64,000 nucleotides of DNA, taken from NCBI GenBank assembly GCA_963575745.1, contig CAUYUJ010021698.1:45001-109000 (forward strand), written 5' to 3'. The notes beneath the pieces were generated by a model. That model made no database searches and was not told where the DNA came from. It saw nothing but the letters and a program-made list of their open reading frames with translations. Positions 29,784 to 41,600 of this stretch are shown one piece after another; the stretch's first letter is position 1; every line of letters begins with the position of its first letter. Made by a program: the position numbers and the translations under genes. This DNA comes from Prorocentrum cordatum (lineage: Eukaryota; Sar; Dinophyceae; Prorocentrales; Prorocentraceae).

Positions 29784-32700
29784 GCTTGCGCCAGATGCGC
29801 GCGCTGGCCGCCGTCGCAGCTGTCGCCGCTGGCGTTAAGTCGGGCCTGTCCCTCTGGAGGAGGAAAATTCGAAAATAGTCAAAAATCTTACCGGGACGAT
29901 TCTTTGACTTTTTTGACCGTTCTGGAATATGGAATATTTGTTTTGCGTACTTTAATTTTTCGTCCTAAATCCGCCTGCACAGGGACATGCCCGACCTGAC
30001 GCTGCCGTCGTCGCAGTCGATCCCTCAGGCCCAGGCGGATCAAACAAGTCACGGCAGCCAGCTGTTCAGGAAGACAGTTATCGGATTGGTAGGATGGGCT
30101 AGGAAGAAAGGAGGGTACCAGTAATGGTAGGCGGCCGAAGATATCGTTCATTGCATCCAAATGCCACTGCTCATACCCTCCATCCTCCCAGCCCCTCCCC
30201 CCCCAACACGATAGTTGTTCTCCTCATCTCCGCTTCCTGCCGTCTGGAGGCCGGCTCACGGCTCCCTTGGCCGTCGCGAACAGCCTCAGGACGGAACGCC
30301 GGCCTTCGGCAGGGGACCCAGGCCCAAGGGCGAGGCAAGCACTTTCCAAAAGGGGGCCAGGGGTGCTGGAAGAGCCGGTCTGGTAAACCACTACAGTTGG
30401 ACCGAGCTGTGAGGCCGAGGTCGGTTCGGGGCGGGTGCCCAAATCTTCAACGTGTTTGCTGGTTGTTCTTGTGTAAAAAATCGGCGCCTGCGGCGGGCTT
30501 ATCCAGAGCCTCGCAGGCTGCCGACGACCCCACCCCCCCCCGCTCTTCTCCGCAGCCGCGCGGTGCTGCGCATTGTTCCCCTCCTCGGCCTCTGCGCTCC
30601 CACTCCTGCTATTCCCACCCCTCCTCCTCCCCCCTCGGCGACGACGACGACCACCACAACGACGACGACCACGACGACGACCACGACGACGACGACCACG
30701 ACGACGACGACGACCACGACGAGGACCACGACGAACACGACGACGACCACGACCACGACCACGACGACGACCACGACGACGACGACCACGACCACGACGA
30801 CGACCACGACGACGACGACCGAGGCGACGACGACGGCAGTGACGGCAAGACGGCGACAGCGCTGGCGCAAGCGAAGGCGGCGGCGAAGGCGAAGGCGGCG
30901 GCGGCGGCGACGACTACGACGCCCTGAGCGAGCGCGCCCGCCCACGGCATCGCCGAGGTGTTGGCTCTCAAGTTTATCCGCGAGGCTGGCGTCGTGCCCA
31001 GCACGGCGCGGGGACGAGGTAGGGGGGGCGAGGATAGGAATCTCTTTTGCAACACACTCCCCTGAGATCCTGGCGTTGCAATTTTTGTCGCAACGGGCGT
31101 TTTCCCTCGATTTCGGACCCTGGGACCCTCACACATCGATCCAGATCGACCAATTACGCAGAAAGATGGGGTCCAAGGCTCTGGGCGTGATTTTGTGCGA
31201 TGATGCAGTTGTTGTGCAACGTCGGATCTTAGGGTCATGCAGAAGCGCGTCCTTGGCAGGCGCTGCGAGCACCGATTGGGCACGGCCGGCTGCGCACACC
31301 TGCAACTCGAGCCACACGGGCACGGGCATGTGCTGGGCACATACGTGGTCTTCTGAGGCGAACTCCAGACCCTGGTTGATCTTATGTTGGAGGGGGGAGA
31401 CGGGGCTTCGAACAGGAAGAGACATTGCACAAGCATCACTTTCGGAGCTCCGCGCGGAGTTCTTGGGTCGGCCTTGGGCGCCGCCTTTGACGCGCTCCGC
31501 GCGCCAGGGAGGGGGAATCCGGCGCGGAGTTCCGAAAGATATAGTGGAGACCCATCCCAAGAAACACCCTGCTTGCCTCCAGGGTGCCCTTGGTTTCTTG
31601 GCTTTCGATGGTTTTGCGATGGAAGGCGTGACGTTCCCACACCAGAAGTCGATGGACGTCCTGGTGCTCCAGGGTTGGATTTCTTGTGGAAGGTTTCTTG
31701 TCGTCGAGCTCCTACTGTAATGTTGGTTTCTGCTTCGGGGGCTGGAGGGAAGAGAGGGTCCAAGCTTGGACATTCGAATTGTGTTGAGCTGTGGTGGCCC
31801 TTTGCTGATCTTCTGGAGCAGGCTCCTCGTCGCCACGGCCAGATGCCTTTCGACAGTCTATGGTCGGCACGCGCCCCGAGAAAGGTCCAAGGGCTGACTT
31901 CTGAATGAAGAAGATCAGGAGGGGAAAAATCACACACACACACACACACAACCAACTGTTGACTCCCAGGACAAAATGGGAAAATATAGCAAGTGGGGGG
32001 AAAACGAAAAGTGAGAGAATATAGCAACAAAATTGGAATCCTGATTCGTGTGTATTTATTTGTGTGTTCCAGGATCCCTTCAGAGGAGGACGGACTGGAG
32101 GAGCTGAAGGAGCAGGAGGGACCGGATGGCCTGGAGAAGGATGTTTGAGAAGTTCCTTTTACATTGCGGTTGATTCCCTAAAGGGGAGCATGAGGAGAGG
32201 CGGAGGAGAAGGAGGAGGAATGGGGAGCGATCTCGGATGACTTCGGAGGTTTCCGCTGGTCTCCTGGTGGAGCAGGATGTGGCGGAGGGTAGGTGTCGGC
32301 TTCTCCTGTACCTTGTCCTCTGCGTCCCCCCCTCATCGTCCTCCTCCTCCTCCCATTCCGACGCTGTGCCTCCTTGGAACGGGCATCGTGCGCTGGATGG
32401 CCCCGAGGGGGTCGGCGGTTAAACTCGTATTTCGTCCTATACTACATGGCCTTCTTCAAGCAGCACAGGGACGGCGGAGCTGCCAGTGCCGCTTCCCTGC
32501 TGCCCACGCCGTGTCCTCCCCCCCTTCCTTCTCGTCCTTCCCCTCCTCCTGTATCCATGGTCTTGGCACAGGTGGTTTTCCACCGCATGCAGGTCCGGGC
32601 AGCCTCTGCTGTTTTTCCAGGCCCGCTAAGCACTTCCACGCCATCCTCGCCCGCCCCGTCGCCATCTGCCATCCTGTTTGCTACGCGCTCATCTCCGGAC

Positions 32701-35584
32701 CTCCCGCTCGCCAGCGAGCTGCAGGAACTCTTCGGAGTCGAGATGAACTGCATGCGGCAGGACTGCTTCCTGGACATACAGGGGCAGCTGGCTGTGTTCG
32801 TCATCTTCCGACTGACGGTCCCGTCGGCCACAGGACAAAATCACAACTATGGAAGTTGGGAGGAGTGGCGAGGACCTGGCACATGCAATTTGTTCAGCGA
32901 CGGGACGTGTCGATCGAGAAAATAACAGCCCCGACCCTCATAAGTAGCGTTTGCTGGATTGCCATGAGCGTTTCCCGAAGAGCCTAGCCTCATCGATGGC
33001 TTCCCTGGGCACGGTTGCTACGTGGCCTCGGTTGTAGGGATGTTCGTGCTGCGGGTGGTTTTTCCGACTGGGTTTCCTTGGGTTTTGAAGCCCTGGCCAG
33101 AAGCAAGCAGCCTTACAATCAGAACGCCTCGTGCCAGAAACGTCTCGGAGCGATGCGGAGCGCTGCAGAAAGACCGCGGCGCACAGTATATGTAACTTCT
33201 AGGCCACAAGCTTTCTGAGATTATGGCTTGTTGCGTACCCATCGATACGCATATATTATATGACATATCAATATATATGTGTGTATGTATATATATATAT
33301 GTACATACTTCTATATGTATACATAGTAGTTTGCCTTCAGCTCACGATATGTGCTAACGTACCTGGGCTTGAGCCCTGGCTGCTTTCCGATTCATCTTCC
33401 CACGTACTCTGTCTCTCTCTCTCTCTCTCTTTTCAGCTTGCATGCGCAGTCTACGAAATAAACCAGACGCCGAAGATTTGGAGGACGACGACGAGGGGAG
33501 GGAGACGAGGAGGAGGAGGAAGAGCATCGAGGATCGAGGTTCAAGGTTTTCTCATGTCGCTTGATTAATTTGGGCCTCCAGGAGGCTTCTTGTCGAGACG
33601 GCAGTGTTCACCCCAGAATGATTATCAACATTCACCTTTGTAGAGATCCAGGGGAGCTTTTTGAGGGGGAGGGTTGAGGGAGGGGGCAGAGGGATGGGAA
33701 AGGACGAGGGTGGGAGGAAGGCGGGGAAGAGAAAGCGATGAGGAGGGTGCGGGGGAGCGGAGGGGGGGAGAAGGGAGGAGGGAGGGTGGAAGGGAGGAGG
33801 CAGGAAGACATGATCACCTGAGCGGAAGAGGCCAATGGGCGGGACGGAGGGAGGCAATAGTCAAGGAAAGGGGAGTGACGAAGGGAGGAAGGAGTGATGA
33901 GGTAGGGATAAAGGAGGTAAGCGCAGCGACTCCAACAACATGAGACGACGACGACGACGACCATAGCGGACGACGCCGGCGACGGCGGCGTCGGCGACGA
34001 CGGACGACAACGACGTCGACGACGATGACGACGGCAGGTGACAGACGATGACGAAGAAGACGACGACGACGACGACGGACGACAACGGCGACTACCGACG
34101 ACGACGGCAGACGGACGACGACAATAGACGACGACGACACCAACGACAACAGCAGAAGCAGACGGGCGACGATGGAGACGACGACGATAGACGTCGACGA
34201 ACGAGGACCGAACTCCGACAACGGCAAACGGACGACCATGAAGATCACGACGCCGATAAACGACGCCGAACGACGATTACCGACCAACGACGGCGGCGGC
34301 AGACGGACGACAACGGCGGCAACGAGATCGACGACGACGACGAAGCACGACGACCGACAACCGACACAGTCAGCAGACGGGCGACCACGGGGACGACGAC
34401 GGAGCCGACGACAGACGACGGCGACGACGACGTCAACTAAGACTCTGGCTGTTTTCGAGTTTTCGACGGATTACGACTTCGTCGGTGTCGTTTTCGGCGC
34501 CCTCGACCTCGTCGGCGACGGCCGGTTTGTGTGCGTGCGTGTGTTAAGTTGGTTCGGAGGTCTCGGAGTCACTGAAGGTTTCCTCATGTTGTAGAGAGTG
34601 TTCGGCATTCACATGTTCTATGAGGGTGATTTGCTGTTCTTCGACCTAGATCTCACAGCGAGATGACTTGGGACGATGACTGACAGATGTCTTTCTCAAT
34701 ATGTTACCATTCTCTGCCGCGTTCACGGCGAACGTGCCCAGTTTCGTGGCAGGCGTCGGCTCGAGAACAGCAGTCGCTGCACACGTCGGACAGCATTGGT
34801 TATTGGACGGTTGTCCCTCCGATTTGAAAAACAGTCCCAGGGCCCCCTCAAAGCGGCGCCAGGATGCCAATTCTGAAAGGGTCTTTGGAGCAGAACGCAG
34901 CAGCAGCACCACATGCCTGCTGGCCTTGCAGGCAGGCGCAGCCATCAACTTTCTCAGCCTTCAACGAAGAGGGGACACGGCCCATGTTGAAAGCATCTTG
35001 TTGCTCTCTGGCATGTTGTTCTCTGGGTTCGTGCCCACACCATGGAGGAGAAGACGAAAGAGAAGGAGGATGGGCAGGGACATGCAGGAGGACGAGTGAA
35101 CAATTAATTGTACGGGGATGTGTTGGCTGGGTACACGTTAGCCAGCGTGGGCCCCACACCGTTTGTTTCTAGCGATTGATGTCGTGCAATATATATGTGG
35201 AGCAATTGGCTACCCTGCACCGCGCTTGACCACTCCACTGCTCGCGCAAACATCCCACCCACCCACCCGCAACTTGGTCCGCAAAATCTCTTAAGACCGT
35301 GATGGTGGGTACCAAATGGCACTTGCCAACGACAGCGACGCCGACGACGACAGCGACAACGACGACGACGACGCCGCCGACAACGACTACGACGACACCG
35401 GCGACGTCTCCAACGACTTCGACGACGCCGACAACGACGACGACGACGACGACGACGACGACACCGACGACGACGACGACGACGACGCCGACGACGACGA
35501 CGATGACAACGACGACGACGATGACGACGCCGACGACGACGACAACGACGCCGACGACGACGACGACGACGACGTCAACGACGC

Positions 35585-35617
<33 letters not shown>

Positions 35618-38600
35618 CGGCGACGACGACGACGCCGACAACGACGACGAAGATGACGACGACGCCGACGCCGACGACGACGACGAAGACGACGACGACG
35701 TCGCAAACGAAGACGACGACGAGGGAGGAGGGAGGACGACGACGGCGACAACGGCGACAACGACGACAACGACGAGGGAGGAGGGAGGACGGCGACGACG
35801 CGGAGAAGGAGGAAGGACGGGGACGTCGACGACGGCAACGACGAGGGAGGAGGGAAGACGACGACGACGACAACGACGACGACGACGACGACGGCGACGA
35901 AATAGGAGGGACGACGACGAGACGCCGACGACGGACGACGACGACGAAGAGGGAGGAGGAGGAAGGACGACCACGGCGACAACGACGACGGAAACGACCA
36001 CGACGCCAAAGAGGACGACGACGGCGAACACGAGGAAAGACAGAGGACGACGTAGGCGACGACGACGACGACAACGACGCGGGAGGAGGGAGGACGGCGA
36101 CGACTACGACGACGACGCAAGAGTCTTCGCAAGAGCGCGCGCGCACGCTTTTGTTGAAAACCCGTGTTGCGAAACCTTGGGTTTTTGTAGTTTTTTTGGA
36201 CGCGCGATTTCGAAATCCTTCCGAAACCGATGGGTTTTGAAGGATTTCGGCATACGCGCGCGACCACGCGCGCGTCTGCACTTCGTCCATTTTTTTTGCA
36301 GAGGATTCTCGCGACGGCACACGCGCAAGGGCGTTCGACAGACTTCGACATGCGCGCGCGAAGCCCGTTTGGTTTTTTTGGACGCGCGATTTCGAAATCC
36401 TTCCGAAACCGATGGGTTTTGAAGGATTTCGGCATACGCGCGCGACCACGCGCGCGTCTGCACTTCGTCCATTTTTTTTGCAGAGGATTCTCGCGACGGC
36501 ACACGCGCAAGGGCGTTCGACAGACTTCGACATGCGCGCGCGAAGCCCGTTTGGTAGCATTTTTTGTGAAAAACTTGAAAACCGATGGTTTTCTTAAGAT
36601 TTCGCAAGAGCTCGCGCGGAAGCTTTTTTAGCAAATCAGTGCTGCGAAACCACGTGTTTTTGTATGAGTTTTGGAAACTCGATTGCGAAATCCTTCCGGC
36701 GCCGAAGGTTTTTGAAGGATTTCGGCATGCGCGCGCGACGACGCGCGCGTGCGCACTTCGTTTCATTGTTTGCAAAGGATTTGTGAAAAAGTGCAATGTT
36801 AGAACAACGTCACCGCATAGTGTTTTTTTATAAGGGACCCTCAGGGGGGGGGGCCGGCCTGCCTGGGATGGTATGATTTCATATTTCGGATGGACGAGTG
36901 TGCAGAATATATATATGAAATTATACGATCCAAGGGGGAGCTGATAAGTCCGGGGGGGGGGGGGGAGAGTGCATTCTTTTTTAAAAGAGGAGAATCTATG
37001 TGGTGCAATACGTGTTGTGCCATCTACGTTGTGGAACTATTGTGTGCAACGTATGTTACGTGCAGTAAACGTAGTGCGATCTACGAGGTGTCGCACTTGT
37101 TGTGCAACCGATGTGGAGCATGATATGTGGTGCAGTACTTGTAGTGCCGCATATGATGTGCAATATCAGGTGTGCAATCTGTGGTGTGCGCTCGAGGTGG
37201 TACGATCTACGTGGTGCAATTAACCTTGCCGAAGTTGACGTGGTCAATTCCTCTGCTCGCGCAACCATCCCGCACAACCTCCCGCAAGTCAGTCTGCAAA
37301 ACCCATGCGGCGGCGATTGCAATGACTGCTTTGTGCTGGCTGGCGCCTCGACGCAGCCGTGCTAGCGCGCGCAGGCTCGCGCGCGGAACGGCCAGCTAGT
37401 CTGGCGCGACCGACGCGGCCGCGGTGGCGTTGACCGCTGGGAACGTCCCAAGCGCGTTTCGCAGGCCGCGATGGTCCGCGGGCACCTCAGTGCGAGTCGG
37501 TGATTCGGGCGGACGCTGTATTACGGCGACGTCGACAGCGGCAGACACGATGATGATAGCAGCGACGCTGGCGACGATGCTGACACTGACGAAGGCAAGG
37601 CCACTGACGCAGCCGATGGTGATTACGCCGATGATGATGGCGCCCGCGTGTCGACGATGAAGGTGCTTGAAGGTTTCGACAGGCGCGCGGCCGACGGGCG
37701 CGAGTCGCCCGCATGGTGTCATTTGGCAGGGGCTGTGCCCCCCCCCCCCGAACGCGCGCGCAAAGGGCTTCTGGATGCTTGCGACGCGCGCGCGCGAAAA
37801 AAGGCTTTCGTACTCGCATGTGATAAACATATTGATATCGCAATTGGTTTTTCTTCAGTAGTTCGCAAGAGCACGCGCGTATACTGTTCTGAAAGCCAGG
37901 TTGCCACACCACTCGTGTTTCATGTGTTTGCAGGGGACTCGATCATGAAATCCTTGCGGGGCCTAGTTTTTTGAAAGATTCTGGTTCATGCGCGCGGCCG
38001 CGACGCGGGCGTGTTGACGTTGTCAGGTTTTGCGAGTGCGATTCTTGCAAATGCGCTGATGGTTTTTGACAGACGGGTGCGCGCGCATTTTGTTATGTGT
38101 CAGGGATGAGAGGGGTAGAGTGTGATTCCCTTTTTCGGTCGTCTGCATTCAGACCCCGAGTGATCGATGGGGGCATAACCATCGGTACATAGCAGGCCGA
38201 GGGACTGGACGTATATCCGGGGGTGGTGCAGATCCTGTGCTCTCTGCAGAAAAAGAATGGGTATGTGAATTGATCCATATGTTGCAATGTATGTTGTGCG
38301 ATATATTGTGTGCAGCCAAGCATGTGCAGTTTATGTGGGGCATCGTATGTGGCGCAATACATGTTGCGCAGCAGGTGTGGAGCAATTAATGTGGTGCAAC
38401 ATATGTTGTGTAGCCCATGTTGTGCAACCTATGTGCCCCATGGGATATTTATTGTGCGGTACCGGTTGAGCAATATACGTGGTGCAGTGTAGCTGGTGCA
38501 ATATATGGTATGCAATATGTGGTGTGCTAGCTATGTTGTGCAATCTGGGTGGTGCAATCTGTGTGGTGCATGTGGTACGGTCAATGTGGTGCAACGTATG

Positions 38601-41600
38601 TTGCGCGATCTATGTAGTGAGCGACCTGTGTGCTGCAATCTGCGTGGGGCAACCCATATTGTGGAATGTACGTTGTGCAGTCTATGTTGGGCGGCAACGG
38701 GGCGGCGACAGTGGCAACAAGCGCGGCGACCGACTGACAGGCCCAGACGACTGGCGGCGACGAGGCGGCGACAGGGCGGCGACCGCGGCAACAAGCGCGG
38801 CGCCCGACAGACAGGCCCAAACGACTGGCGGCGACGAGGCTGCGGTGGTGCGGCGACGGCGGCAACAAGGTCGCCAGACCAACAGACAGGCACAGTTCCT
38901 TAGAGGAAGAGGAGAAGGAATAACCCCTAAGTGCAAGCACTGTTTGGCGCAAAGAGGTTTTAGGACAACGGGGGAGGATGAGCAGGCGGAGCAGGACCTG
39001 GAGGAGAGAGAGATAGCTGGCGCTGCCTTTGCACAAAAGAGTTGCACTTTACATCACGAGGGCGCAGGAGAGGCACCACTCGAGAGGGGACCAGGGAGGG
39101 ACGCTGAACTGCCCAGGAGTGGCACCAGGAAAAGCACCAGGCTTCCGGAATGCAGGAGCGCCGCAAGTGCCTCAGGTGATGAACTTGATCGAGTATTTCT
39201 GGCCGAAGCTGAAGCGTGCAGTACAGGCATGCTGGTGCCACGGGGTGACCGGGGAAGCTCGGTCACGGCACGTCCCAGGAAGGCAGGACGCAGAGGAGGG
39301 TGACAGCAGATGGGCGATCAAGCTACTTCCCCGTCGGGCTGGCGCTGCCGCCGCGCTGCCGTACCCAGAGGTTTCTGGAGGCTTCCAGAGGTCACATGCT
39401 GCCCCAACATGGACTCCCGAGGTTCAGATGCAACTCCTGGGAGGTCAAATTCTGTTTTCGCCCTGGTCCGAAATTCGGCTTAATCCAGCTAAATCCCGCT
39501 TAATCCCGCTTAATCCCGTTTAATCCAGCTTAATCCCGCTTAATCCGAGGCCCATTCCGGCGTAACAGCTCCCAAATGGGGCTTAATCCTCCTTAATCTT
39601 TCCGACGAAAACCTCCCAGCAGTTGCCTCCTAACATGCTGCCCCAACATGGACTCCCGAGGCCCCCGAAGAGGGCCGAACGCGTCCAAGAATCTTCACCC
39701 CCATCGATCGCTGACGGTGCTGCCGCCGCCGCTGATGCCGCCGCTGACGCCGCCGCCTCCGCCGCGGCGAAGTCGCTTCCAGCATGTGCACACGAAGCGT
39801 GGAGAGCCGCCTGCGCAGCGCTTCCTGGCTGAGCTCGGATCGCTTGGAAAGTCCCGGGCAGGGCCTCGGAAGCGTGCACCCGAGCGTGGCCCGCGCACGA
39901 CCCTGCAGCGTCGTGCGCGGCGGCCGCAGGCCATGGGCTCCTTTGGCTGCGGTTCTTCTTTTGTTTGGTGCACCTGACTGCGTTCTCTCGCGGGCCCGCT
40001 CCGGAAGCGTCTGGTGGCACCACTTCGTTGGCGTGCCTCCGCTCCAAGATCGGGAAGGACGTGGTCGTCGTCGTCACCCTCCTCGTCACCAGACCTCCTC
40101 ACGTTGGGGGAAAGACGGCGGCGAGCGAGAGGGGAAACGAGAAGGAGCAGGCCTTCTCAGAAGGCGGCGGGACTTCTCAGAAGCCCTCGCGTCTTCTGAG
40201 GAGTGTTCTGTGTGTTCGGGGACGGCTTAGGAAACTTCTCAGAAGGCCGGGGGACTTCCGAGCCTTCTGAGAAGGCCTTCCCCTTCGCACTGCCCCCCCT
40301 CGCTCGCCGCCGATCCTCGCTCTGCGGAAAAACTCACGCCGGGTGATGTTGCTCCCCTGGTCTTGAGCCAGGGAGCCACTACCCACAAGGCCCTGGGACT
40401 GCCAACAAAACGGCCCAGCGCCGTGTCCGCGGGGCCAAGAAGATGGACCCAGCGGAGGGGGCAAGACGACCTCCGCGGGCCCACGTCGCGAACAAAAATC
40501 ACGACGCTGCAGCGGTCCGCTGCTCCTCCTCCCTTTTCCCTCCTACAGTGGAGGCTTCCGGAGGTTCTGGGGCGCCTCCAGGGGCTTCGGGAGATGTCTG
40601 TCACCACCCACCAAGCCACCCCAACCCAACCTGAAGGTATCAATTGGCCCTCCATTTCCAGTGGGGTGGATTCTGGGAACCTTGAAGAAACACACCAGAA
40701 GCCCGTACCCCCCGCCCAACCCGAAATGCATGTCTTCGGGGTTGGGTTGGGGTGGTCTGGTAGGTAGTCAGCCTGGAGGCCCGAAAGTGGGGAATGGGGG
40801 GCGAAATCTGCTGCGCACAGCCGGTTTCGGCCCCATCACTGGGCACACTCATCCGATACAGGATCGCTGCTGGCGCCCTCGGGTGAAAACGGACTGCGCG
40901 CAGCTGGTGCGCCCACCAGCTCTTTGCTGCGGCGCCTTTCTCGGCGACCCCGACAAGAGGAGCGAGAGGAGGAGGCGGCGGGGGAGGAGGAGGAGGAGGA
41001 GGAGGAAGATCAGCGACGTGCGAGCAGGAGGAGGAGGAGGAGGATGAGGAGGAGGAGGAGATTTCCGGCGTCTCGCTGTCCAGCTGCCCGCGGCAAGTCC
41101 CCCTGCCGTGGCATCCCGGCACTCTCTGGATGGCGACTGGTTGCTCGAGCACAGCACACCGAAGACCGTGACGCGTGACACCTCGTGCTCCGAGGCCTGG
41201 GAAAGCTGTTAAAGCGTACCATGCTCTTGCGCTCTGTGTCGGGGTACATCCTCCTCCTNNNNNNNNNNNNNNNNNNNNNNNNNNNNNNNNNNNNNNNNNN
41301 NNNNNNNNNNNNNNNNNNNNNNNNNNNNNNNNNNNNNNNNNNNNNNNNNNNNNNNNNNTGTGGGTGTGGGTGTGGGTGTGGGTGTGGGTGTGGGGTGTGG
41401 GTGTGGGTGTGGGTGTGGGTGTGGGTGTGGGTGTGGGTGTGGGTGTGGGTGTGGGTGTGGGTGTGGGTGTGGGTGTGGGTGTGTGGGTGTGTGGGGGTGT
41501 GGGGGTGTTTGTGTGTGTGTGTTGGTGCGTGTGTGTGTGTGGGTGTGTTTGCGCGTGTGTGTTTGTGAGTGCGTGCGCGTGTGTGTGTGTGTGTGTTCTC

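Larger units (their letters stand above)
32818..39175 (+). other. Large anoctamin intron (GT-AG, about 6.4 kb)
   Basis: Contains TA-rich sequence near 33.27 kb, purine-rich GGGAGG sequence (33.66-33.80 kb) and CGA arrays (33.94-34.44 and 35.32-36.12 kb). The 182-bp tandem repeats (36.2-36.8 kb) and TTGTGCAA arrays (37.0 and 38.3-38.7 kb) also lie here. 34.45-35.30 kb shows nothing recognisable. No exon was recognised inside. Confidence 0.6.

Noticed and set aside
32277-32987. Treating 32277-32987 as a single 210-236 aa gene
   Set aside because: Only 32408-32469 and 32725-32817 match anoctamin motifs; the sequence between them behaves as a 255-nt GA-AG intron that happens to keep the frame open.
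34048-36560. Several long Thr/Asp/Val/Ser frames of 130-460 aa
   Set aside because: Translations of CGA arrays and of the 182-bp tandem repeats within the anoctamin intron.
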